Shown here piece after piece: positions 11,636-19,660 of a stretch of 32,741 nt of DNA. The notes beneath the pieces were generated by a model. The model was not told where the DNA came from. It worked only from the letters and a program-made list of their open reading frames with translations, and did not search any database. The stretch comes from Paenibacillus dendritiformis (GTDB lineage: Bacteria; Bacillota; Bacilli; Paenibacillales; Paenibacillaceae): NCBI RefSeq assembly GCF_015845845.1, contig NZ_LDIG01000256.1, positions 1 through 32,741 on the forward strand. Direction: 5' to 3'. Both the position numbers and the translations under genes were made by a program. Within the stretch, counting starts at the first letter, position 1. Every line of letters starts with the position of its first letter.

Positions 11636-12469
11636 TTATTTCATTCCATCGAAATAATTGCCCGGCTGAACAACAAGCTGGCGGCCGCCTGGATCCTTCG
11701 TTCCAACCCGGACCAGGGACACGTAATCGTGAAGAAGCCGTTCTTCCTTCGGCACGTCTTCGGATTCGACCAGGACGCCGACACCGGCGACCATCGCATT
11801 GAACTCATGCAGCAGCTCGATCATGCCGTGAACCGTCCCGCCCGCGCGCATGAAATCATCCACGATCAAGACGCGCGAGCGCTCCTTCAACGCCCGCCGG
11901 GCCAATGTCATCGTATGAATGCTCTTATGCGAGCCGGATACGTAATTAATGCTGACGGCCGATCCTTCCGTAACGACATGGTCCCGGCGCACCAGCACCA
12001 CCGGAAGATTGAGATGCGCCGCCGTCGCGTAGGCGATAGGAATCCCCTTCGTCTCAACCGTCATGACGACGTCGATCTCGCGGCCTGCGAATGCGGAAGC
12101 AAACATGCGTCCGATATCATTCATGAGCCCCGGTTGGCCGAGTATATCCGTGATGTAGAAATAACCGCCGGGCAGCACCCGATCAGGCTGCTCCATGACG
12201 GTGCATAATTCCTCGATGACCGGAAGAGCCTTCTCTGGACCGCATTTGGGCATGAACTTCACGCCTCCCGCCGCTCCGGCAAGGGTTAGCAGATCCCCCG
12301 TTCCTTCCTCTTCGAACACTTCCTTGATAATCGCGAGATCTTCGCTTATGGACGATTTGGCCGCACCATAGCGTTCAGCGAAGGTCGTGAGTGGAATGAG
12401 CGTATGGGGCTTCGTCATCAGGTATTGCGTCATTTCAACCAAGCGGGCGCTGCGCTTCATTTTTTTCAT
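11636..12469 (-). CDS. purR: Purine operon repressor PurR
   Basis: A 277-aa protein, near the B. subtilis PurR length (285). Residues 1-75 form a winged-helix DNA-binding domain (KRSARLVEMTQYLMTKP, then AERYGAAKSSISEDLAII). From about residue 80 a phosphoribosyltransferase-like domain follows, with the PRPP-binding motif VLIVDDFMRAGGT. Gram-positive PurR binds PurBox DNA and is released by PRPP, so the prs product made nearby is its signal. The ATG at 12469 has GAGGAG 5 nt upstream; an internal ATG at codon 4 is too far from that site. ridA follows. An imperfect PurBox lies upstream. Confidence 0.97.
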   Translation of the reverse strand: MKKMKRSARLVEMTQYLMTKPHTLIPLTTFAERYGAAKSSISEDLAIIKEVFEEEGTGDLLTLAGAAGGVKFMPKCGPEKALPVIEELCTVMEQPDRVLPGGYFYITDILGQPGLMNDIGRMFASAFAGREIDVVMTVETKGIPIAYATAAHLNLPVVLVRRDHVVTEGSAVSINYVSGSHKSIHTMTLARRALKERSRVLIVDDFMRAGGTVHGMIELLHEFNAMVAGVGVLVESEDVPKEERLLHDYVSLVRVGTKDPGGRQLVVQPGNYFDGMK

Positions 12470-12487
12470 CGTGACTCCTCACTCACA

Positions 12488-12503
12488 AAAACCGAATATT
12501 ATA
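12488..12503. promoter_or_regulatory. Candidate purR promoter -10 with overlapping PurBox-like site
   Basis: TATAAT on the minus strand (12498-12503) lies 28 nt before purR. Overlapping it on the plus strand is AAAACCGAATATT, matching the PurBox AWWWCCGAACWWT at 12 of 13 positions. Autoregulation would make sense and is known for purR in B. subtilis. No clear -35 or second PurBox is visible, so this is tentative. The rest of the 12470-12620 gap shows nothing recognisable. Confidence 0.35.
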
Positions 12504-12620
12504 AAGTAAATATTACATGAATGTACGTCCATTATCAACAATTTCTCAATATGTCAAGACAGCGGGCGGCGCTCCGTGGCGAGGGGACCCGCTCATGCAA
12601 GCGCATGCCGCTCCAGAGCG

Positions 12621-13490
12621 TCAGTTCCCCTGCCGTGAACCGAGCAGGCGTACCGCATAGACTTCCTTGCAGAAGCCTCTCAGTCCGTTATAAATCCTCG
12701 CTATCTTCGACTCCCTCGAGACGAGGCCGAATACGGTTGGTCCGCTGCCGGACATCAGGACGCCGTCGGCGCCGAGCTTCACCATCGCGTCCTTCAGCTG
12801 CTGCACCTCGGGATACAGGGGCAGCGTTACATCCTCCAATACATTGCCGAGCGACCGGCACACCCCATAGAAGTCATGCCCGTCGATGGCCTGTATCATA
12901 GCCGCCAATGAGGGATGTTCCTGAATTCTATCCGCGCGCAAGCGGCCGTAAATATCCGCGGTGGACACATTGATCGGCGGCTTGGCCAAAATAACCCAGC
13001 ATTGCGGGGGATTGGCTATCGGCTGCAGCCGTTCTCCTCTCCCGCTCGCAATGGCCGTACCGCCGGTGACGCAGAAGGGCACGTCCGAGCCGAGCTCCGC
13101 CCCGAGCGCTTGCAGCTCCTCGTCCGGGATGCCGAGGCGCCACAGCCGGTTCAGCCCCCGCAGCGCCGCCGCCGCGTCGCTGCTGCCGCCCGCCAATCCG
13201 GCGGCGACGGGGATTTTTTTATCCAGGTGAATATATACGCCCTGCTTCACTTCGTACCGTTCCTTAATCAGCTTCGCCGCCTGGAAGGCCAGGTTCTTCT
13301 CATCCAGCGGAATGAAGCCCGCCTGGCTGGAAATGATAATGGTATCGCGTGGCAGTTCCTCCATCTCGAGACGATCCGCCAAATCGACCATGGTCATGAC
13401 CATCTCTACTTCGTGATAACCGTCGCTGCGCTTTCTCAGCACATCCAGCAGCAAATTGATTTTGGCCGGCGCTTTCTCGTATACCTTCAC
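12621..13490 (-). CDS. ispE: 4-diphosphocytidyl-2-C-methyl-D-erythritol kinase
   Basis: A 289-aa GHMP-family kinase of the MEP isoprenoid pathway. It phosphorylates the 2-hydroxyl of CDP-methylerythritol. The N-terminus [22 protein letters not shown] contains the substrate-binding Lys and His. The GHMP glycine loop [17 protein letters not shown] lies near residue 95, [15 protein letters not shown] follows, and [11 protein letters not shown] lies near 245. The start is a GTG at 13490 with AAGAAGGGTG upstream; the reading [12 protein letters not shown] fits family starts. It has its own extended -10 promoter at 13530 and is separated from sspF by a terminator. Confidence 0.97.
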   Translation of the reverse strand: MKVYEKAPAKINLLLDVLRKRSDGYHEVEMVMTMVDLADRLEMEELPRDTIIISSQAGFIPLDEKNLAFQAAKLIKERYEVKQGVYIHLDKKIPVAAGLAGGSSDAAAALRGLNRLWRLGIPDEELQALGAELGSDVPFCVTGGTAIASGRGERLQPIANPPQCWVILAKPPINVSTADIYGRLRADRIQEHPSLAAMIQAIDGHDFYGVCRSLGNVLEDVTLPLYPEVQQLKDAMVKLGADGVLMSGSGPTVFGLVSRESKIARIYNGLRGFCKEVYAVRLLGSRQGN

Positions 13491-13529
13491 TCACGTTCAC
13501 CCTTCTTTATCCTACGGATCGCTTAGGTT

Positions 13530-13538
13530 ATTATAACA
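13530..13538 (-). promoter_or_regulatory. Extended -10 promoter of ispE
   Basis: TGTTATAAT on the minus strand is a perfect extended -10 element 40 nt before the GTG. The region around -35 reads TGACTT at 16-nt spacing, which is weak. Its position just downstream of the sspF terminator supports independent transcription of ispE. Confidence 0.55.
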
Positions 13539-13586
13539 GACTCTAATGGCCAAGTCATTCACGGCGGCCGGAGCCCGCCCCGCAAC

Positions 13587-13619
13587 AAAAAAACGAGCAG
13601 GTGAAGTGCCGCCTGCTCG
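13587..13619 (-). terminator. Rho-independent terminator after sspF
   Basis: On the minus strand CGAGCAGG pairs with CCTGCTCG around a 10-nt loop and is followed by seven T. A strong, textbook terminator about 20 nt past the sspF stop. Confidence 0.9.
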
Positions 13620-13639
13620 CTCGGAATGAAGAGGAAGGA

Positions 13640-13822
13640 TCATGATTTCTTGGCTGCCGCTTGCTCGGCAAGTTGAATGGCACGCTTGACCATATCCCCG
13701 GCGTCCTTGGCACGAATGGCACCCCACCCGTACTCCTGAACGGTGTCATAGAAGCCCAGATCTTTGGCCAGCTCCGTCTTCAACTCCTCGGACATGAAGC
13801 CGCTGCGTCTTCTCCGGCCCAT
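13640..13822 (-). CDS. sspF: Small acid-soluble spore protein, SspF type
   Basis: A 60-aa protein, like B. subtilis SspF (61 aa). It starts MGRRRR and contains [19 protein letters not shown], then [18 protein letters not shown], which is the alpha/beta-type SASP-like signature. Such proteins are made in the forespore and associate with spore DNA. I chose the ATG at 13822 because GAGGAGG lies 7 nt upstream; another ATG two codons earlier is only 1 nt from it. It lies between veg and ispE as in Bacillus, with terminators on both sides. Confidence 0.95.
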   Translation of the reverse strand: MGRRRRSGFMSEELKTELAKDLGFYDTVQEYGWGAIRAKDAGDMVKRAIQLAEQAAAKKS

Positions 13823-13903
13823 CGCCATACCTCCTCGCAAGAACCCTTCCGGATTCATGGGTATTGTGCAATCCGCCGCATGCTCCCGCGCACGCGGTAT
13901 GTC

Positions 13904-13935
13904 TATAATGTGGGTCGTTCGCCGGACCGTTATTC
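13904..13935 (-). promoter_or_regulatory. Weak candidate forespore promoter for sspF
   Basis: The minus strand has GAATA, 20 nt, then CATTATA. Both elements match sigma-G patterns, but the spacer is two bases longer than the 18 nt seen upstream of csfB and spoVT. It is included because sspF is sigma-G-dependent in B. subtilis and nothing better is visible. Confidence 0.25.
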
Positions 13936-13963
13936 GTGCCGCGGTGATCCGAAATATGGAATA

Positions 13964-13992
13964 ACAAAAAGGCAGCCCCGAAGGACTGCCCA
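13964..13992 (-). terminator. Rho-independent terminator after veg
   Basis: On the minus strand GGCAGTCC pairs with the GG(G)GCTGCC side around a TTC-type loop, followed by TTTTTG. It begins about 12 nt past the veg stop. Confidence 0.85.
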
Positions 13993-14002
13993 TCCAGTTC
14001 GC

Positions 14003-14278
14003 TTAGCCGCGAACATATTCAATCTTCATCTCGCCGTTCTCGGCGCATACGGTTACTTCGACCGTATCTGTTAATATATCTGCATAGCTGTAGGATACAC
14101 GCTTAAACGCGTTCTGATCCTGGTCCAACTTGACAATAAATACAGAAGGGTAGGTTTCTTCTAACACGCCCGTGCGTTCGATTGTCTTACGACGGCCTCC
14201 ATTCGCACGAAGCATAATCTTCTGCCCTACATGAGCTTCAAGACAACGTCGAATTTCAAACAGCGCGTTTCTCGCCAT
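14003..14278 (-). CDS. veg: Veg protein (biofilm/transition regulator)
   Basis: A 91-aa protein (B. subtilis Veg is 86 aa). Recognisable stretches are [23 protein letters not shown] at residues 5-27, then [15 protein letters not shown] and [17 protein letters not shown], forming a small Sm-like beta-barrel. Veg stimulates biofilm formation in B. subtilis. The ATG at 14278 ([11 protein letters not shown]) has AGAGGTGG 8 nt upstream; the longer reading from GTG overlaps that site. Two consensus sigma-A promoters precede it, implying very strong expression, which is what veg is known for. Confidence 0.96.
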   Translation of the reverse strand: MARNALFEIRRCLEAHVGQKIMLRANGGRRKTIERTGVLEETYPSVFIVKLDQDQNAFKRVSYSYADILTDTVEVTVCAENGEMKIEYVRG

Positions 14279-14304
14279 TTCAGCCACCACCTCTTTCCTT
14301 GTCC

Positions 14305-14333
14305 ATTATAAACAATTCCAGAGGTTTTGTCAA
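14305..14333 (-). promoter_or_regulatory. Proximal veg promoter (perfect sigma-A consensus)
   Basis: The minus strand has TTGACA, exactly 17 nt, then TATAAT, with no mismatch to the vegetative consensus. It lies 27 nt upstream of the veg start. Confidence 0.9.
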
Positions 14334-14344
14334 ATTAACAAATA

Positions 14345-14374
14345 ATTATAACAACAAGTTTAAATTAATGTCAA
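14345..14374 (-). promoter_or_regulatory. Distal veg promoter (consensus hexamers, 18-nt spacer)
   Basis: A second TTGACA, 18 nt, then TATAAT lies 40 bp upstream of the proximal promoter on the same strand. Tandem promoters are also described for B. subtilis veg. Confidence 0.8.
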
Positions 14375-14425
14375 TGTGTTTTTTTGCCCAAATGGTATAA
14401 CATATGATGAAAATTCGTTTTTTAT

Positions 14426-15319
14426 TCAAATAACGGATGGTGTAACTTTTAAAGTCGATAAATCTTTCCATTTCGGCATGCCGATCCGGTAGCTTCCTCT
14501 CGTCTCAATTCCGCCGACTCCATCGATTCCCGACATCGTATGAGGCGAAATATCCGCGATCTTCACCGTATCCTTGACCGGGGTGTAGGAGGCCCTGACC
14601 GCCACATAGACCGGATCAAGCGCGTGAATCATAATCCGCCCCGGGGAGCTGGCGAAGTTGGCTCCCGCCTGAAGCAGCGCTTCAAAATGGGACTGGCATG
14701 CCCCCGCCACGATCGTCATCAAATCGAGATGGCGTTCGAACTGCCTGGCAATGTGAACGGCATTGACGAAGTTCTGGGAGTTTTTGTAGCTTTGCAAACT
14801 GTACAGATCACGCTGCTTCAGCTGCTTGAGCACGCCGTCATGGCCTGTGAGCACCACGATGTCGGGCTGGACCACCGGGAGCAGCCGGTACAGCGCGTCT
14901 GCCATATTCGCCTCCGACACATAATGACCCTCCGCAGGGACCCGCAGCTGCCGATAGATCGTCATGCTTTTCTGCAAATAATTCGGATCTCCGTCCAAGT
15001 GCAGCACCTTGCCAGGCATTTCGAAATAAGCCGATGAATGGACCGGATCAGCCATTGATATCTCGGCCTGCTGGCGTTCCGTCTGTCTCCTGTTCTTCTC
15101 CTCTAACGCTTCCACCGACTGCAGCATTTTGATGTGGGCCTGCTGTGTGCGGCGCTTGACGGTCGACTCAGGCACTCTCACCAGATCATGAATCGGCGAG
15201 TCGGCGATCAGGCGGTAATCCGTGCCTTTGAGGATTGCCTCGTCTAGATGGACCGTCTCCACACGGAACGTAATATCGCCGCCATAGGACTTGCGTACGA
15301 CCAAATCTCCTTGCTTCAT
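14426..15319 (-). CDS. yabG: Sporulation-specific cysteine protease YabG
   Basis: A 297-aa protein (B. subtilis YabG is 290 aa). It processes spore coat proteins such as SpoIVA and SafA during late sporulation. The N-terminal region MKQGDLVVRKSYGGDITF resembles a small beta-barrel. The C-terminal peptidase region shows DIVVLTGHDGV with His160 and MTIVAGACQSHFEALL with Cys208, the likely catalytic pair, then SSPGRIMIHALDPVYVA. The ATG at 15319 has AGAGGTGAT about 9 nt upstream. A GTG four codons earlier overlaps that site and is less likely. It follows ksgA by 53 nt. Confidence 0.94.
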   Translation of the reverse strand: MKQGDLVVRKSYGGDITFRVETVHLDEAILKGTDYRLIADSPIHDLVRVPESTVKRRTQQAHIKMLQSVEALEEKNRRQTERQQAEISMADPVHSSAYFEMPGKVLHLDGDPNYLQKSMTIYRQLRVPAEGHYVSEANMADALYRLLPVVQPDIVVLTGHDGVLKQLKQRDLYSLQSYKNSQNFVNAVHIARQFERHLDLMTIVAGACQSHFEALLQAGANFASSPGRIMIHALDPVYVAVRASYTPVKDTVKIADISPHTMSGIDGVGGIETRGSYRIGMPKWKDLSTLKVTPSVI

Positions 15320-15342
15320 AGGATCGATCACCTCTCTTCGAC

Positions 15343-15371
15343 CATCCTATGGGCAGATGCATCATTTGGTG
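15343..15371 (-). promoter_or_regulatory. Candidate sigma-K promoter for yabG
   Basis: On the minus strand CACC, about 16 nt, then CATAGGATG partly fits the sigma-K pattern (AC, 16-17 nt, CATAnnnTA). yabG is a sigma-K gene in B. subtilis. The final base of the -10 does not match, so this is a suggestion only. Confidence 0.3.
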
Positions 15372-15372
15372 C

Positions 15373-16870
<1,498 letters not shown>

Positions 16871-16907
16871 AACTGCTGCTCCTCTCCGTTCCTGCTGCCG
16901 CCTCTAT

Positions 16908-16943
16908 GTAAAAACACAAAAGAAGAGGGAATTCCCTCTTCTT
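16908..16943 (-). terminator. Rho-independent terminator after rpfB
   Basis: A perfect 24-bp palindrome (16920-16943, half-site AAGAAGAGGGAA) is followed on the minus strand by TTGTGTTTTT. It ends the rpfB transcript and separates it from rnmV. Confidence 0.85.
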
Positions 16944-16989
16944 AGAATGACATAAAACGTTGTATCTTACTATATGTTATAACGCCGCC

Positions 16990-18102
16990 CTAATTCAATT
17001 CCGGCTTCACCGGACCGATAACGTATACCGTGTATCCGTGCTTGCGGCCGAATTTGCGGACGGTGCTGCTGCTGTCGAAGTAGACATCAATGATGTTGCC
17101 CTTGACTGCGCCGCCGGTATCTTCCGCGCGGCGGAATCCGATTCCTTCAATGTACACCCACCAGCCGAGCGGAATTACATCCGGATCGACGGCGATGGTG
17201 CGGCCTTCGGACACGATGGCCCCGGATGCGGTCTTCGATCCTGCAGAGCCCTCCTGTTCGGTATAGGCGGTCAATTCCACGTTTTTAAGCACTTTTTTAT
17301 AGTTGAAATCAAGGCTTCCGTCAGACAGGGCCCCCCCGCTGGCAGACAGAACGGCGACTTCCGGCTCTTTTTTGGTGCCGTAAGCGACGACTTGGTTCAC
17401 TTGCTTCGTTTTCACCTTTTTGTCCACCATTTTGGAGTACACGAGCTTGCCGTCCTCGTACACCTTCTCGATTTTTTGGATAACGAGGCCTTCCTGGCCT
17501 TTTTGCACCGTCTTCGTCTTGCCCTTCGCCAAGCTCGGATCGGCTTTCTTTACCGTCCGGAACGGAACCTTTACTTTTCGCTCCTCGACATTTTTGCGGA
17601 CGTCGATAATCCGGATATCCATATTTTCCGATACGGCGGTCTCTTTTTTCGGGATGACCTTATCCTCCGGCTTGACGGGTATATTCAATGCGATCAATGC
17701 TTCGTTGACTGATTTCTTCGTCGTGTAATGCGTCGCTTTCTTGCCGGCCATCACAATATTGACCGGCTTGGCGCGCTCGATGATGACCCGATCACCATCG
17801 GCGATTTCCGAATCCAACGGCTTCGATACCACATCATGGGCCCCAACGGCTATCGCGTGCTCATCCAAAACATCGCGCAGCATCGATTCCCGGGTTACCA
17901 AAGCTTCTTCCCGTCCATCCACATAGACCGACAGGGTCTTCTTGGACGCGCTGTATTGAAATAATACGGCTATCAAGGTAATTACAACCGCCATAACGAT
18001 GATGACTGAGACGATACGAACATTTTCATGCTTCCATCGCATTGCGAGCGACATGCTGGATGATCGGGGTTCATGGGTTTCGTCTTGAACGAGCTGTCCC
18101 AC
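16990..18102 (-). CDS. yabE: Resuscitation-promoting-factor-like cell-wall protein YabE (DUF348-G5-3D)
   Basis: A 370-aa exported protein. A membrane segment (VSVIIVMAVVITLIAVLF) near residue 33-50 acts as signal anchor. DUF348 repeats follow (LSVYVDGREEALVTRES, VNIVMAGKKATHYTT, then DIRIIDVRK). A G5 domain spans about 165-240 (KVKVPFRTVKK, KGQEGLVIQKIEKVYEDGK). The C-terminal 3D domain has the Asp residues in AVDPDVIPLG, RAEDTGGAVKG and IDVYFDS, typical of lytic enzymes related to MltA. It likely cleaves peptidoglycan. The start is a GTG at 18102 with AAGGAGG 8 nt upstream. It is preceded by a c-di-AMP riboswitch and leader terminator, and followed by its own terminator, so it is a single-gene unit. 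Confidence 0.95.
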   Translation of the reverse strand: MGQLVQDETHEPRSSSMSLAMRWKHENVRIVSVIIVMAVVITLIAVLFQYSASKKTLSVYVDGREEALVTRESMLRDVLDEHAIAVGAHDVVSKPLDSEIADGDRVIIERAKPVNIVMAGKKATHYTTKKSVNEALIALNIPVKPEDKVIPKKETAVSENMDIRIIDVRKNVEERKVKVPFRTVKKADPSLAKGKTKTVQKGQEGLVIQKIEKVYEDGKLVYSKMVDKKVKTKQVNQVVAYGTKKEPEVAVLSASGGALSDGSLDFNYKKVLKNVELTAYTEQEGSAGSKTASGAIVSEGRTIAVDPDVIPLGWWVYIEGIGFRRAEDTGGAVKGNIIDVYFDSSSTVRKFGRKHGYTVYVIGPVKPELN

Positions 18103-18295
18103 TTCTCGGTCCTCCTTACATAGTCCCGCCGTCGAGTGTTACGCATGATTTCTGGCTGACGCGACTATTTGAAGAATGTTTACGAAGCAACCTTGCGGTT
18201 CCTCCGCACCAACACCAGTAACGGTTGTTCCTCACCTCCTGTTTCTTACACCTATGACGTCTTTCTTTTCTTTATTCAAAAAAAGAAGATTTCAA

Positions 18296-18345
18296 GAAAA
18301 AACAAAAGAAGCCTAGTGCAAGAGGCGACTCTTTCATGGCTTCTC
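18296..18345 (-). terminator. Riboswitch expression-platform terminator upstream of yabE
   Basis: On the minus strand AGAAGCC and GGCTTCT form the outer stem, with AAGAG/CTCTT as an inner stem on a TCGC loop. It is followed by TTTGTTTTTT. Placed about 45 nt downstream of the riboswitch and about 190 nt upstream of yabE, it is the likely switch: ligand binding should favour termination. Confidence 0.85.
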
Positions 18346-18389
18346 ATTGAAACCCAAACGTCATCAGTCAAGGACGCACGAGGACCCCT

Positions 18390-18588
18390 CTCTCCGTACG
18401 CTGACGAGGTTAGCTGTCGGGTTCGGGCTGCGAGAGTCGCCCTGTCGCTGCGAACCGGCTCATGGCTCGGCTGCACCGAATTCACCCCAAGGAATCAATC
18501 CACGCGTTCAGCCCTGCAATAGATGCCCGGCCAACACGCCATTTGGTTCCCCCGCTCTCCACTCAAGGAGATTAAGCGATACTGGTTG
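18390..18588 (-). ncRNA. Cyclic di-AMP riboswitch (ydaO-yuaA type)
   Basis: The minus strand carries the conserved blocks of the ydaO aptamer in order: CGCTTAATC, then GAGCGGGGGAACCA, GGGGTGAAT, GCGACTCTCGCAG, and finally CGACAGCTAACCTCG with AGCG. The 200-nt span and block spacing match the family. In B. subtilis ydaO and yuaA riboswitches bind c-di-AMP and shut off expression; cell-wall hydrolase genes of the Rpf group are known targets elsewhere. Here the switch precedes yabE, with a terminator right after it and a promoter just upstream. Confidence 0.96.
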
Positions 18589-18631
18589 GTTGGAACAATA
18601 TTCAAGTTTTCGTTTCGAACATCTGTGAGAA

Positions 18632-18661
18632 ATCATATCGTGTTTGTAATCACCTTGTAAA
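18632..18661 (-). promoter_or_regulatory. Promoter of the riboswitch-yabE transcript
   Basis: The minus strand has TTTACA, 18 nt, then TATGAT, a good sigma-A promoter. Its predicted start lies about 40 nt before the conserved 5' end of the riboswitch. Between it and tatD (18662-18783) I see only AT-rich DNA with a short direct repeat (CATCGGTTTT). Confidence 0.6.
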
Positions 18662-18783
18662 GACAGTATCAATTCCGTTTTAAGCGAAAAAGGGTTAAAA
18701 AAAAGTAACAATTTCGCATTTTCGCAATGGAATCCACTTATTTGGTGGCCTACATCTTTATTTCATCGGTTTTTCATCGGTTT

Positions 18784-19551
18784 TCAACGTATGTCAAAAC
18801 ATGTCAAAGCATTTTCAGTCGTCATTCTGCAAATTTCTTCAAATTCCATTCCTTTCAATTCGGCCGCCGCTTCGGCGACGAGACGAACATAAGAAGACTC
18901 ATTCCGCTTTCCTCGAAATGGATGCGGCGTTAAATATGGGGAGTCCGTCTCGACCAGCAAGCGGTCATTCGGGATGCGTACGAGGACTTCCTTCGGCTGC
19001 TTGGCGTTCTTGAACGTAATCGGTCCGCCAAATGAGATATAAAATCCCATGTCAAGGCACATTTTGGCCGTTTCCCAGCTTCCGGAGAACGAGTGCATGA
19101 TGCCGCCCACCTCGCCGGCCTTCTCTTCGCGCAAAATCCGGACGACATCCTCATGGGCCTCCCGGTTATGAATAATAATCGGCAGCTTCAGTTCCCGCGC
19201 CAGTCCGATCTGTTCCCGGAACACGCGCTGCTGCACATCCTTGGGAGACGTGTCCCAATGGTAGTCCAGCCCGATCTCCCCAATGGCAACTACCTTCTCA
19301 TGCTGTGTCAGATCGCCAAGCCACTGCATATCCTCGGGCTTCATCGTAACGGCATCCGTCGGATGCCAGCCCACGGCGGCGTAAATAAAATCGTATTTCT
19401 CCGCCAAGGCCATCGTCGTCGGGATCGTCTCCCGGTTGAACCCGACGTTCACCATTCTCGTGACTCCCTGCTCGTAGGCGCGGGCGATAATCTCTTCCCG
19501 GTCGGCGTCAAAAGCTTCATTATCTAAATGGGTATGCGTATCAAATAGCAT
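18784..19551 (-). CDS. tatD: TatD-family metal-dependent DNase YabD
   Basis: A 255-aa protein, the same length as B. subtilis YabD. It is a TIM-barrel amidohydrolase-like nuclease. Metal ligands are in DTHTHLD at residues 4-10, GEIGLDYHWD near 93, the His of IIHNREAHED, MHSFSG, and ETDSPYLTPHPFRGKRN near 205. The ATG at 19551 has AAGGAG 8 nt upstream; the longer upstream reading is not conserved. In B. subtilis metS precedes it, but here an HD-domain gene does. The 109-nt gap to that gene contains a hairpin (CCGCC, bulge, CTCTT paired with AAGAG GGCGG, 19630-19656) without a T-tract. Confidence 0.96.
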   Translation of the reverse strand: MLFDTHTHLDNEAFDADREEIIARAYEQGVTRMVNVGFNRETIPTTMALAEKYDFIYAAVGWHPTDAVTMKPEDMQWLGDLTQHEKVVAIGEIGLDYHWDTSPKDVQQRVFREQIGLARELKLPIIIHNREAHEDVVRILREEKAGEVGGIMHSFSGSWETAKMCLDMGFYISFGGPITFKNAKQPKEVLVRIPNDRLLVETDSPYLTPHPFRGKRNESSYVRLVAEAAAELKGMEFEEICRMTTENALTCFDIR

Positions 19552-19660
19552 CGAAGTCACTCCTTCTTGATGATGGTAAGCTTGTCTTCCCGAATGAACG
19601 TCCGGCTTGCTGCCGTTCGGGATCGCTTCCCGCCCTCTTAGATGAAGAGAAGGCGGCTTG

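Noticed and set aside
16960-17712. Plus-strand open frame of 250 codons antisense to yabE
   Set aside because: An antisense RNA to yabE is known in B. subtilis, but I see no promoter here and the frame follows from yabE codon use.
18107-18223. 39-codon GTG open frame in the yabE leader as a gene
   Set aside because: The AGGAGG overlaps the GTG, leaving no spacing for initiation, and the peptide has no recognisable features; kept only as a note in the findings.
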